The notes beneath the pieces were generated by a model that saw only the letters and a list, made by a program, of their open reading frames with translations, made no database searches and had not been told where the DNA came from. From QHXW01 sp035297145 (GTDB lineage Bacteria > Acidobacteriota > Terriglobia > Bryobacterales > Bryobacteraceae): a DNA stretch of 16,495 nt. Each line of letters begins with the position of its first letter. Within the stretch, counting starts at the first letter, position 1. The position numbers and the translations under genes are program-made. Shown here piece by piece: positions 8,059 to 15,282 of the stretch. Where the stretch lies: assembly GCA_035297145.1 (NCBI GenBank), contig DATGZN010000098.1, positions 1 to 16,495 on the forward strand, given 5' to 3'.

Positions 8059-8901
8059 TCAGCGAATTGGTACCCGTTGAAGAGACGGACGGGCATTGGG
8101 ACCGACTGATGAGTCGATTTCTTTCCACAATCGTGTCCAGACTGCCGAGAGGCTTTCCAGTTCGGACGGCGTGGGAGTAGCGAAGGAAGTGCCCTGCAGC
8201 AGCGCTTCAACCGCGACACGTGATCGTGCAAACGCTGCGTCGACTTTCTTACGTTCGGTAGAGGTCAGCGGAGCCGACGCATGAACGGAGGCGGAGAAGT
8301 ATTCCGCACCCCCTGAGACAAGGGCAAGGGCTTTGGCTGCCGTGTCGGGGGCGCCTTGGGCCTGCCTAATGCCCAGTCGAAAATAAGGTATGGCCCAGTT
8401 GTCGGCCGCGAACATGCCGGCCGGATTCGCGAGCCAGATCCAAGCATGCAGCATCGTCAAACGTGGCTCGTCTCCGGCGTGGCCGGGGGTGTGATGTTGG
8501 GGCAGCGCTGTCTCCTCTTCCAAGGTGCGAAAGTGATCGTGCCATTTGTCCTTACTGACCGGCCAGTCCGGAGCGGATTCGCCTTCCAACAGGGGAAGCG
8601 CATAGGCGACCCCGAGCAATTGCGGCATACCCGCCACGACCACGTATGTGAGAACTTCCGGATGCGCCGGATCGAGCTTCCCATCGAACAGAAGCCCGAT
8701 ATTGATCCAATGCTCCCCCATGGCTGGAAAATCGCTTCCGATTTGCCGATAGCCATCCGCGATCGCAACCGAGCGATCTTGATATTTCGCGGTTGCCGCG
8801 CGTGCGGATTCGATGAAAGCAGCTTCCGACCCGTCAAGCTGGGGCGCGGCGAGAGCCGGGTAGACGGAGGCGATCGCAATCCAAAGAAGCGAATGGTTCA
8901 C
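8059..8901 (-). CDS. Secreted protein of unknown function, 280 aa
   Basis: The protein starts with a short signal peptide (SLLWIAIASVYPALA, cleavage near residue 18). The mature part is largely helical and rich in conserved-looking H, W and P residues: GYRQIGSDFPAMGEHW at about 50-65, HPEVLTYV at about 79-86, DKWHDHF at about 117-123, then MLHAWIWLANPAG and DNWAIPYFRLG at about 149-176. The many histidines and acids suggest metal or haem binding, but no named family is recalled. The GTG start is set by a GTGA overlap with the stop of the upstream gene, so translation is probably coupled. It is the last gene of a three-gene operon of exported proteins. Its C-terminus after about residue 258 is less convincing, and another frame looks coded there. 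Confidence 0.7.
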   Translation of the reverse strand: MNHSLLWIAIASVYPALAAPQLDGSEAAFIESARAATAKYQDRSVAIADGYRQIGSDFPAMGEHWINIGLLFDGKLDPAHPEVLTYVVVAGMPQLLGVAYALPLLEGESAPDWPVSKDKWHDHFRTLEEETALPQHHTPGHAGDEPRLTMLHAWIWLANPAGMFAADNWAIPYFRLGIRQAQGAPDTAAKALALVSGGAEYFSASVHASAPLTSTERKKVDAAFARSRVAVEALLQGTSFATPTPSELESLSAVWTRLWKEIDSSVGPNARPSLQRVPIR

Positions 8902-9311
8902 GGGTTTACGCCGGCCAGTTCTGCTTGCCCATTAGCGTCCAACAATTGCCGCATCAGCTCCGGCGTGAGACCTTGCGGAAAGCGGCTCAGGAGCCGGAGC
9001 TGCGCCTGCACATCTGGTTTCGGGACGGTCCGTTTTGAAATGGAGTAGCGGGAGGGTGTCTGATCGACTTCTGATGACAGGATCGCTGTATAGGGCAGGA
9101 GACGTAGCTTCTGGTCCGCCAGCAACACGATTCCGGTGTCGCGTACTTCGATCAGTTCGCCCGAAAGCTCCCCCTGCGCGGTCTTGACGTGCATGTTCGC
9201 ACCTCTCGGGCCTTGCGCGGGCCGGTACTTCGAGGCTGTCATTCCCAGCCTGCAACCGTTGCTCAGGCATGCCAAAATCACGAGCGTCAGAAGACCTGTT
9301 AGCCGGATCAT
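8898..9311 (-). CDS. Small exported envelope protein, possible lipoprotein
   Basis: A 137-aa protein with a hydrophobic N-terminus (LTGLLTLVILACLSNGC). C20 after G19 could be lipidated, but S at -3 is a poor lipobox, so simple signal cleavage is as likely. The middle part (about 38-80) is beta-rich, with a short KTAQGELSGELIEVRDTG stretch and LLADQKLRLLPY, typical of a small barrel or SH3-like fold. This resembles the corresponding early region of the upstream lipoprotein (HLMDGSTVVYAKGVTVSGG). The C-terminus is helical (LSRFPQGLTPELMRQLLDA). It starts 11 bases after the stop of the large lipoprotein gene and overlaps the next gene by four bases, so it sits in the middle of an operon. No family is recognised; a role beside the lipoprotein in the envelope is inferred. 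Confidence 0.7.
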   Translation of the reverse strand: MIRLTGLLTLVILACLSNGCRLGMTASKYRPAQGPRGANMHVKTAQGELSGELIEVRDTGIVLLADQKLRLLPYTAILSSEVDQTPSRYSISKRTVPKPDVQAQLRLLSRFPQGLTPELMRQLLDANGQAELAGVNP

Positions 9312-9322
9312 AGTCTAATGGC

Positions 9323-10933
9323 CTAATGCACCGGAACGCGGTCTTTAACAAAGCGTTCTTCGAAGGATTCGCGGGTAGCAGCCCAGCGGCGTACGGCGGC
9401 GAGCAGCACCTCGTCCGTCGGCTTAAACAGCTCTTTGGTGGAGGCGGTCTGAATCCAAGCACCGCGGATCCATTCCGTATAGTAACCCTGGGACGAAAGC
9501 AAAAACGTCCGCGAGCGCCCAGCCGAGATCTGGCCCACGTTAAAGTCGACGAAGAATCGTTCGCCCGGATTGGTTTGGAGGTAACGGTCGTCCGGAGCGC
9601 TCAGACTTTCCTTGGCCGTGTTCTCCGGGCGGCCTCCGGATCCCGTAACGTCTGAAATCTGGATCACCCGAGGCGTTGCCTCGCGTTCTGCCGACGCGAC
9701 CCCGACGCGATCGATGCGCCACTGATCCGCAAGGAACGACAGGCGGATGCGCAGCGACGCCTCTCCCTTCACGGCGGGGATCACAGCCGCCACGTCGTGC
9801 CAATCAATCGGGCCGGAGTCCGGTACGCGAGCGACCTCGTGGTAGGCACCATCGCGCCAAACTGAAATGTGCAAACCGGCCCGGCGTTCACGCCAGCGGC
9901 CCAATTCAATGGCGTTCGAGATTTGCGCAAGCCCTGAGCCGAGCCAATCGATAGCGCGAGCGCCGGCCGGCCCCAGCATCTCATCGTAGAGCAGCGTGGT
10001 GGTTAACAAGCTGTTGCGCAGCCGGAAGACCAACGCGACGGAATTGGCGCCGTCAGGCACGTCCGCGGTTAGATCGATCCAATCGTCGATGTCATCTGCC
10101 TTCGCGTTGTCAATGAAGCGCCGATCGGTCCGGTAGAACTTGCCGTCCGCCGCGCCCAACGTCTCGCGAAGGTCCTGGCCGCTCCGGTCCGCGATGGTAG
10201 TGGGAGTGCGAACGCCGCGAACCACAACCGGATGGTCTTCAGCATCGGGCAAAACAAATTCGTCGGCCGCATGTTGCACTTCGAAAAGTTGAAGATGATT
10301 GATGTAGTGCGTCTCCAGCGCTTCATTGCGCACTTCCAGCCGCAGGATGCCCTTGGAATCGGCCTGCGCTTGAAGCCGGTCCACGTCGCGCGCTTCGAAC
10401 AGTGGAGCGATGCTGTTTGAGAACAGTTCGGCTTCTTCCACGGCGCCGTCGCCGGAATAAACGGTCGGACACGAGCCAAAGATGGCTTTGAACAGCGCTA
10501 TAACTCCGACGACTGCCCCTGCGGTGCCCGCGACCGTGAGGGTGGTCATGATCGCCGTTTTAGCCCCGTCCACCCGCGTTTGGAAGCTTTCCATGCCGAC
10601 CACGGAGTCGAGCGGAACGCTATCGACATTTGTGGACTGCTTTAAAGCCAGATCGTAGCGGACGCCCGCGCCGCGCAGTGTTCCGCCAGAGACGGTTACG
10701 CCTTTGGCGTACACCACCGTGGACCCATCCATCAAGTGGGCTTTTACCGGACTGGTCACCACGACGGCATCGCTTGGCACAACCGGTTGGACCTGAACGC
10801 GATGGAAGACGCATCCGGCCGCGGAAATTGCGAGCGCGCCCAAAAGAGCGCAAGCCAGGAATGGTTTCGTACGTGGCCTCCTGTACGCCGGCTGCTCAGG
10901 CATTCCCGCAGAAGGGCCGGCCAGCATCCCCAT
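9323..10933 (-). CDS. Large lipoprotein with CPxVYSxDG signature, 536 aa
   Basis: An exported lipoprotein. The signal segment ACALLGALAISAAGC ends at a clear lipobox with C41. A beta-rich stretch follows (about 50-100), then a second hydrophobic segment at about 127-150, then SCPTVYSGDGAVEEAELF near 154-171. This signature, with the following NEALETHYI and V-x-H pattern, recalls an uncharacterised family of bacterial surface proteins that usually read CPxVYSxDG followed by an E(P/A) stretch. The rest, to 536, is beta-rich and tryptophan-bearing, possibly a carbohydrate-binding-like sandwich. The frame is open to 11119, but I set the start at the ATG at 10933 because GAGG lies five bases before it. 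ATGs at 10927 and 10903 are alternatives. It is the first gene of a three-gene operon. The exact role is unknown. Confidence 0.75.
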   Translation of the reverse strand: MGMLAGPSAGMPEQPAYRRPRTKPFLACALLGALAISAAGCVFHRVQVQPVVPSDAVVVTSPVKAHLMDGSTVVYAKGVTVSGGTLRGAGVRYDLALKQSTNVDSVPLDSVVGMESFQTRVDGAKTAIMTTLTVAGTAGAVVGVIALFKAIFGSCPTVYSGDGAVEEAELFSNSIAPLFEARDVDRLQAQADSKGILRLEVRNEALETHYINHLQLFEVQHAADEFVLPDAEDHPVVVRGVRTPTTIADRSGQDLRETLGAADGKFYRTDRRFIDNAKADDIDDWIDLTADVPDGANSVALVFRLRNSLLTTTLLYDEMLGPAGARAIDWLGSGLAQISNAIELGRWRERRAGLHISVWRDGAYHEVARVPDSGPIDWHDVAAVIPAVKGEASLRIRLSFLADQWRIDRVGVASAEREATPRVIQISDVTGSGGRPENTAKESLSAPDDRYLQTNPGERFFVDFNVGQISAGRSRTFLLSSQGYYTEWIRGAWIQTASTKELFKPTDEVLLAAVRRWAATRESFEERFVKDRVPVH

Positions 10934-10942
10934 GCGTACCTC

Positions 10943-10971
10943 AGTATACGGACTTCCACCTTCGAAGCCAA
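10943..10971 (-). promoter_or_regulatory. Candidate promoter of the lipoprotein operon
   Basis: Read on the minus strand, TTGGCT (10966-10971) and TATACT (10943-10948) are 17 bases apart. The -10 matches five of six positions. The predicted start of transcription would lie within a few bases of the ATG at 10933. The mRNA would then be nearly leaderless, or translation would begin at the ATG at 10927 or 10903. A promoter further upstream is also possible. Confidence 0.3.
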
Positions 10972-11169
10972 TAGAGCCGGCCTGAAGATCATTTGTACTT
11001 TTTCTGTTCCACGGGCCTCGACCAGGCTGGGGAATGGAGATGCATGCAGACGAATCGGATGGGCTTCGGGCCGCCCAGCGCCCTTCGGCTGTTCTGCCGC
11101 CGCTTCGCGTCCGTATCACGTCGCGGTGAATGGAGCCGAGTTGCTCACGCGGCGAGCCACGGGCGCTGA
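10972..11169. other. Intergenic region between the lipoprotein operon and the helicase fragment
   Basis: No gene is supported here. A GC-rich imperfect hairpin lies just beyond it at 11160-11177 (CGGG and GC arms with one mismatch and a TGAC loop), in a stretch that recalls dispersed palindromic repeats of GC-rich genomes. The helicase frame first opens at 11170, after an in-frame stop. Confidence 0.4.
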
Positions 11170-11250
11170 CGCTCCCGCGTTACGGGTATTGAGCCACAGC
11201 GTCCGTCCAGCTCCTCTCGATCCACACGGGCACAAGCGGGCGTCTCAGCT

Positions 11251-13116
11251 TTGCTCGATTTCGATTGCATCGCGCTGGACGAATGCCAGGACCTTACGCC
11301 CATCGAAGCTTTGTTAGTGGTGGAACTGGCATCGCTCACCAATCACCAACGCCGCGCGCCCGTACCGCTCTTACTGGCAGGGGACGAAGCGCAGACTGTG
11401 CGGCCCACCGATTTCGAATGGGGCTGGCTTAGCGACCTCCTACACTCCCAGCTTGGCTCTCCGACGGAGTACAAGCTCTCTGTCAATCTGCGTAGTCCGC
11501 ACCGGATCGCCGAGCTGGTGAATCGCGTCTGGGACCTCTACTCTCATATTCAGAAGCAAGAGCGGCCAAGCGGAACGGGCTATGCTGAAATCGACGATGA
11601 CGCTACCGACCAGATCTTGTACTGCACCGCTGCTGCCGGGCCCGAGCTGAATGAGCTGCTGATTTCGCTATCGGCACGCGAAGGGCTGGCCCTCATCACC
11701 TTGGAGGATACGGTTCCGGCATATGTGCCAGAAGCAGCGCGCGGAGCAGTGCTCACCATTTCCGAGGCGAAGGGATTGGACTTTCATTCCGTCTGCGTGC
11801 TCGATGCAGGACGTCACATCGATCGGATCATTCGCGATGAAGGCCGCCTGCGAGCCGACTCTGACATCGAGGGACTGCGCAAGCGCCTCGCCATCGATCA
11901 GCTACGCGTGGCCATTAGCCGTCCAACGGAACGGTTGTTCTGGCTCGACATCAACCCGGCGGACCAGGTCATACGCCAGAGTATCGCGTTTCTCAATGGC
12001 GGAGATGTCGAAAGCGGGGTTTCGTCCTGTGTGCCCGCGGCCCTGCTGAAGGCCCTCGATGAAGACGAACTGGATCCCGAGGAGCGGGTGCAACGCTGCC
12101 AAGCGGATGCAAGGCAGTTTCTGCAAGTGAAGCCGGATATGGCCTGGTCGCGTGCGCAACAGGCGATCACGCTGCTAGGACGACCTGGCTCACTGGCAGC
12201 GGTGATGGATGAAGCGGCGCGCGCTGCGGCCTATCTTACGCTGGCTGAGGTCTGTTTCATCCTGGGTCTTGGCAATACGCGGCTCGCTCCTGAGCTGGGT
12301 AGGCCGGATTTGTTCTCGGAGGCGTACCGAGCCGCGGTTAGTGCGCGTCGCATTGGCCTGGCCGCGATCATGGATGTTATCGGACGAGTGCATCGTGCGG
12401 TAGCCGAGAATCGGCTCCCAGCGTTAGTTGAGCTGGCTCAAGTTCTCCCCAGGCACAAAGATGAAATCGAACCCTGGCTCCAGGTGGAATTGGGCATCCG
12501 GTCCAAAGCCTGGATAGAAGAGCTGGAATCAGCCCTTTTTAACGGCCACAATGCAGCGCTACTCATACAATTACTGCCGCCTTTCTATGAAGCCGTGGAT
12601 GCTCCGGACCGGCTTGCCCGCACAAAGCGCCTACAGCAACGTGCGATCCAGTTGCTCATCAAAGACAAGCTGTTTCGACCGGCGTTGGCAGCGCTGCACG
12701 CGCTACCGGAGCGTCAGCCAAAGCAGGAGGCCGTCTGCCATGAGGGTCTGGGCGATTTTCGCAGCGCTGCGGCGTGTCATTTGGCGGCCGGAAATCTCAA
12801 GGAGGCTTTAACCTGCTCTCGCTCGATTCCCGACCTCGAAGCATCGCTGAAGCTATTGGGCGAGATCGGCGAGCATCCAGCGGCCGAGTCCCTGCAGTGG
12901 ATCTCCCGACTTCAGCAATTGGTGGCGGAACGGCCGGAGAAGTTCACCAAAGTGGTAACGTCGGCGGAGAAGAAGCTGTTGGAGGAACTGCTGGAGCGAG
13001 CGCTAGGCGTCAGTCGGCGGAAGCCCGTTCCACGAAGTACCGCTAAGAAGAAAACCTCCACACCCCGAAAGCGAGCTCAAAAGAGAACGGAAGGTCATGG
13101 GGAGCCGTTTTTTTAA
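11251..13116 (+). CDS. UvrD/Rep-like superfamily 1 helicase, 5'-truncated
   Basis: The frame is open from 11170, and TTG at 11251 is the only usual start nearby. It begins at helicase motif II: ALDECQDLTPIE at 8-19. Motif III-like LLAGDEAQT follows at 41-49, motif IV YKLSVNLRSPHRI at 74-86, motif V-like LTISEAKGLDF at 168-178 and motif VI LRVAISRPTERLFWL at 218-232. Motif I (Walker A) and the whole first part of domain 1A are missing, so ATP cannot be bound in the usual way. Residues about 250-575 are helical and repeat-like, as in large SF1 proteins with TPR-type tails, and 583-615 is a lysine/arginine-rich tail. The normal role would be ATP-driven DNA or RNA unwinding. The 3' end is intact, but the 5' part was lost at about 11170-11250, so it is probably a pseudogene unless it works with a partner. 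Confidence 0.8.
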   Translation: MLDFDCIALDECQDLTPIEALLVVELASLTNHQRRAPVPLLLAGDEAQTVRPTDFEWGWLSDLLHSQLGSPTEYKLSVNLRSPHRIAELVNRVWDLYSHIQKQERPSGTGYAEIDDDATDQILYCTAAAGPELNELLISLSAREGLALITLEDTVPAYVPEAARGAVLTISEAKGLDFHSVCVLDAGRHIDRIIRDEGRLRADSDIEGLRKRLAIDQLRVAISRPTERLFWLDINPADQVIRQSIAFLNGGDVESGVSSCVPAALLKALDEDELDPEERVQRCQADARQFLQVKPDMAWSRAQQAITLLGRPGSLAAVMDEAARAAAYLTLAEVCFILGLGNTRLAPELGRPDLFSEAYRAAVSARRIGLAAIMDVIGRVHRAVAENRLPALVELAQVLPRHKDEIEPWLQVELGIRSKAWIEELESALFNGHNAALLIQLLPPFYEAVDAPDRLARTKRLQQRAIQLLIKDKLFRPALAALHALPERQPKQEAVCHEGLGDFRSAAACHLAAGNLKEALTCSRSIPDLEASLKLLGEIGEHPAAESLQWISRLQQLVAERPEKFTKVVTSAEKKLLEELLERALGVSRRKPVPRSTAKKKTSTPRKRAQKRTEGHGEPFF

Positions 13117-13211
13117 CCTCTCAGTTGGCTGGCGCCGCCGAAGGTACGGGTGCCTCGAGCGAGTGTAGCGGCGAAGGGGATCAGCACGCATAGGAGCAGA
13201 AGGCGACACAT
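13113..13211 (-). CDS. Possible 32-aa signal-peptide-like ORF
   Basis: An ATG at 13211 is preceded by GAGG seven bases upstream on the minus strand. The product starts MCRLLLLCVLIPFAATLA, a model signal sequence, and ends after 14 further residues. It may be a tiny secreted or membrane peptide, or the leftover 5' end of an exported protein whose body was lost. Its stop codon overlaps the stop of the helicase fragment on the other strand, tail to tail. No homologue is recognised. Confidence 0.3.
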   Translation of the reverse strand: MCRLLLLCVLIPFAATLARGTRTFGGASQLRG

Positions 13212-13389
13212 GCCATTACCTCGGGTATCGCTCGCGCGAGTTTAGTAGGTAAGACTCCGGGCGCCGGTGATCAACGGCTTGGACTGCTTTCGTTGTGGTG
13301 ACTGGCCTGCATGGCAGGTCATCCCGGCTGGAACATTGCATTTTGAGATTGGACATAATGTATGAGGCAATCGCGAGGACCATAAGCTT

Positions 13390-14352
13390 TTGAAAAAAAT
13401 GCCATGCAGTCGTCAATCTTTCGGTTCCGGTGTTTCCTGCAATCGTCGCCAGTTCTTGGTGACCACCGGTTTGGTGATGATGCCTTTAACCAGTGCTTCG
13501 CCCGGCGCGGAGCCTATTCTCGATTTTCATCAGCACACGCGTTACGCCACTGCTTCGCAGCGCCGATCGGACCAGCAGCTTGTCGCACACCAGATCTATA
13601 ACGGTGTGACCATGTCCGTTTTGCAACCGGGAGAGGGGTGGTTGCTTTCTCAGGTTGGGGATAATGCGAGCTGTGCGGCCTTGGAAGCGGACTACCCTGG
13701 CCAGTTTGTGCGTTTTGCTTGCGCCGATCCGGCCGAGTCTCGATCTATCGACGTGCTACAGGGGAATCTCAACCGGGGCGCCATCGGGCTCGGTGAGCTC
13801 AAGTTTCCAGTTGCCGTGGATTCACTGGAGATGCATCGCATCTATAAGCTCGCCGAAGAGCGCGGCATCCCAGTGCTCCTTCATTTCCAGTATGAAACAT
13901 ACAACACGGGGTTCGAGCGCTTCGAGGATGTATTAAAGGCCTACCCGAAAGTGAATTTCGTCGGCCATGCGCAAAGCTGGTGGGGGAACATCAGTGCAGA
14001 CCTGAATCCCCTGGAGATGTACCCCAAGGGCCCGGTGCGGCGGGGTGGGCTGACAGACCGCCTCTTGCAGGATTACCCAAACATCTATGGAGATCTTTCC
14101 GCAAACTCGGGGCTCAACGCGATTACCAGAGACCCCGAATTTGCGCGAGGTTTCATCGAGCGCCATAGCCGGAAATTGATTTGGGGAAGCGATTGCAACT
14201 GTCTGGACGGCAAAGGCGGCGGTACTTCAGACAGCTACTGCATCGCAACACGATCGCTCGCCGCCCTGCGAAAACATGTACCGAATGAGAACGTGTTCCG
14301 CCGGATAGTCCACGACAATGGTGCTGACTTGTTGGGTAGTCACGCGAACTAA
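13390..14352 (+). CDS. Tat-exported amidohydrolase-family (Amidohydro_2-like) metalloenzyme
   Basis: A 320-aa TIM-barrel hydrolase. The N-terminus carries a twin-arginine signal (CNRRQFLVTTGLVMM, R19-R20) followed by a hydrophobic stretch and SPGA, so the folded enzyme is probably exported. The barrel then begins with the metal motif DFHQH (D45, H47, H49). Further likely ligands are E136 in GLGELKF, H165 in VLLHFQ, H193 in FVGHAQ and D268 in LIWGSDCN, the set expected of the amidohydrolase superfamily (Amidohydro_2, PF04909). Such enzymes hydrolyse or decarboxylate many substrates, and the substrate here cannot be read off. GAGGA lies ten bases before the TTG at 13390, while the ATG at 13399 has no ribosome site; either start keeps the Tat signal. 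It stands alone between rearranged genes and appears intact. Confidence 0.8.
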   Translation: MKKMPCSRQSFGSGVSCNRRQFLVTTGLVMMPLTSASPGAEPILDFHQHTRYATASQRRSDQQLVAHQIYNGVTMSVLQPGEGWLLSQVGDNASCAALEADYPGQFVRFACADPAESRSIDVLQGNLNRGAIGLGELKFPVAVDSLEMHRIYKLAEERGIPVLLHFQYETYNTGFERFEDVLKAYPKVNFVGHAQSWWGNISADLNPLEMYPKGPVRRGGLTDRLLQDYPNIYGDLSANSGLNAITRDPEFARGFIERHSRKLIWGSDCNCLDGKGGGTSDSYCIATRSLAALRKHVPNENVFRRIVHDNGADLLGSHAN

Positions 14353-14458
14353 CGATCCGTTCCAAGCGGTATCCTTGTGAACCCTCGCCAAGGGCGCATA
14401 ACTCCCATCTTGGACGCGCATGCCTCCTGTTATCAGGCAATAACGGAAGGTATTTCTT

Positions 14459-14487
14459 CAGGAGATGACAGGCCGGCCGGTCTCCTG
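14459..14487. terminator. Hairpin between the amidohydrolase and the next gene
   Basis: CAGGAGA and TCTCCTG form a perfect 7-bp stem around a 15-base loop that itself holds the palindrome GGCCGGCC. No T-run follows, so it is not a classical terminator. It lies 34 bases before the GTG at 14521 and could instead act as an attenuator or a processing site. Confidence 0.35.
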
Positions 14488-14520
14488 GCTTAGCGCAGCG
14501 CCGGTCGAGTAAAATGTTGG

Positions 14521-15282
14521 GTGGCCCGCAGTTTCGTACTCCTGTTCCTCAGCACTGCCTTCGTGGCCCAGCCGTTCGGCCAGCGCGGCACGCTTGAGCC
14601 GGCATTCGAAAAGATCCCCTTCGATCAGTGGCTCAGCGAACGCGACCAAGCCCGCTTCCGCTGGACGACGAGCGTCCCTCGCGCCGAACTCTCGTTTCAC
14701 CAGCGGCTCATGACCCGAGTCGAAGTCACATTGGATGGCCGAGACCTGGAGACCCGTCGCGGCGATGGCGAGTTGGTGTTCCTTGTTCAAATGACGGACC
14801 GCGACGGCACGCGCTATCAGGACCACGGCAGTATCGACCTCAGCAAGCTCGACGAGAACATCAAAGCCGCGAACCTGGAATACTCACAGGGTGCGTTCTT
14901 TCTGCCGGGAGAATATCGGCTTGCCGTAGCTATCCTCGATACCGCCACGGGTGAGCACAGCACCAGGCAGACGCAGTTTCGCATAGCGCCGCGGCAACAC
15001 GATCTGCTGCCGGATGCGTGGCGCGATTTGCCGACTGTTGAATTCATCGGCAAGGCGGAATCGCCCGACAGTTGGTATCTGCCCGACATTCCCGGCCGGT
15101 TGCGGTGGGCCGCCTCCGTGCATTCTCCGGTCCGGGTCAACGTCAGCTTGCCATCCAGCTTGGCGAACGGCTTCAGCCTCTCGGCGACCTGCGTGGGGTC
15201 CGTCATACCCTGGGGCGCCATGATGACCAGAAGTCCATCGGTTGCCGGGTCCTTAGCGGCGATGTCCACGGCCTTGGCGTAG
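14521..15282 (+). CDS. Secreted protein of acidobacterial type, 3'-truncated by a gene fusion
   Basis: The first 208 residues or so are genuine. A signal peptide (SFVLLFLSTAFVAQPFG) is followed by a beta-rich domain with FDQWLSERDQARFRW, RVEVTLDGRDLETRRGDGE and FLVQMTDRDGTRYQDH. This recalls exported acidobacterial proteins found near VWA-related or GWxTD genes; the role is unknown. At about 15140-15150, after SPVRVNV, the reading changes abruptly into the antisense of the acyl-CoA synthetase, and the last 45 or so residues are therefore not native. The GTG start is the only one in frame that gives the signal peptide; no ribosome site is clear. Two genes have been joined tail to tail here, so this product is probably cut short. 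Confidence 0.6.
   Translation: MARSFVLLFLSTAFVAQPFGQRGTLEPAFEKIPFDQWLSERDQARFRWTTSVPRAELSFHQRLMTRVEVTLDGRDLETRRGDGELVFLVQMTDRDGTRYQDHGSIDLSKLDENIKAANLEYSQGAFFLPGEYRLAVAILDTATGEHSTRQTQFRIAPRQHDLLPDAWRDLPTVEFIGKAESPDSWYLPDIPGRLRWAASVHSPVRVNVSLPSSLANGFSLSATCVGSVIPWGAMMTRSPSVAGSLAAMSTALA

Noticed and set aside
9676..10974. Plus-strand frames antisense to the lipoprotein gene
   Set aside because: They are arginine- and proline-rich shadow frames of a well-supported gene on the other strand.
11160..11177. Imperfect hairpin as an insertion-sequence end or CRISPR-like repeat
   Set aside because: There is only one copy, no transposase is nearby and the stem has a mismatch. At most it is a dispersed palindromic repeat.
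13330..13380. Sigma-70 promoter before the amidohydrolase
   Set aside because: The best -35/-10 candidates (TTGCAT with CATAAT or TATGAG) have spacings of 12 or 19 bases, too poor to claim.
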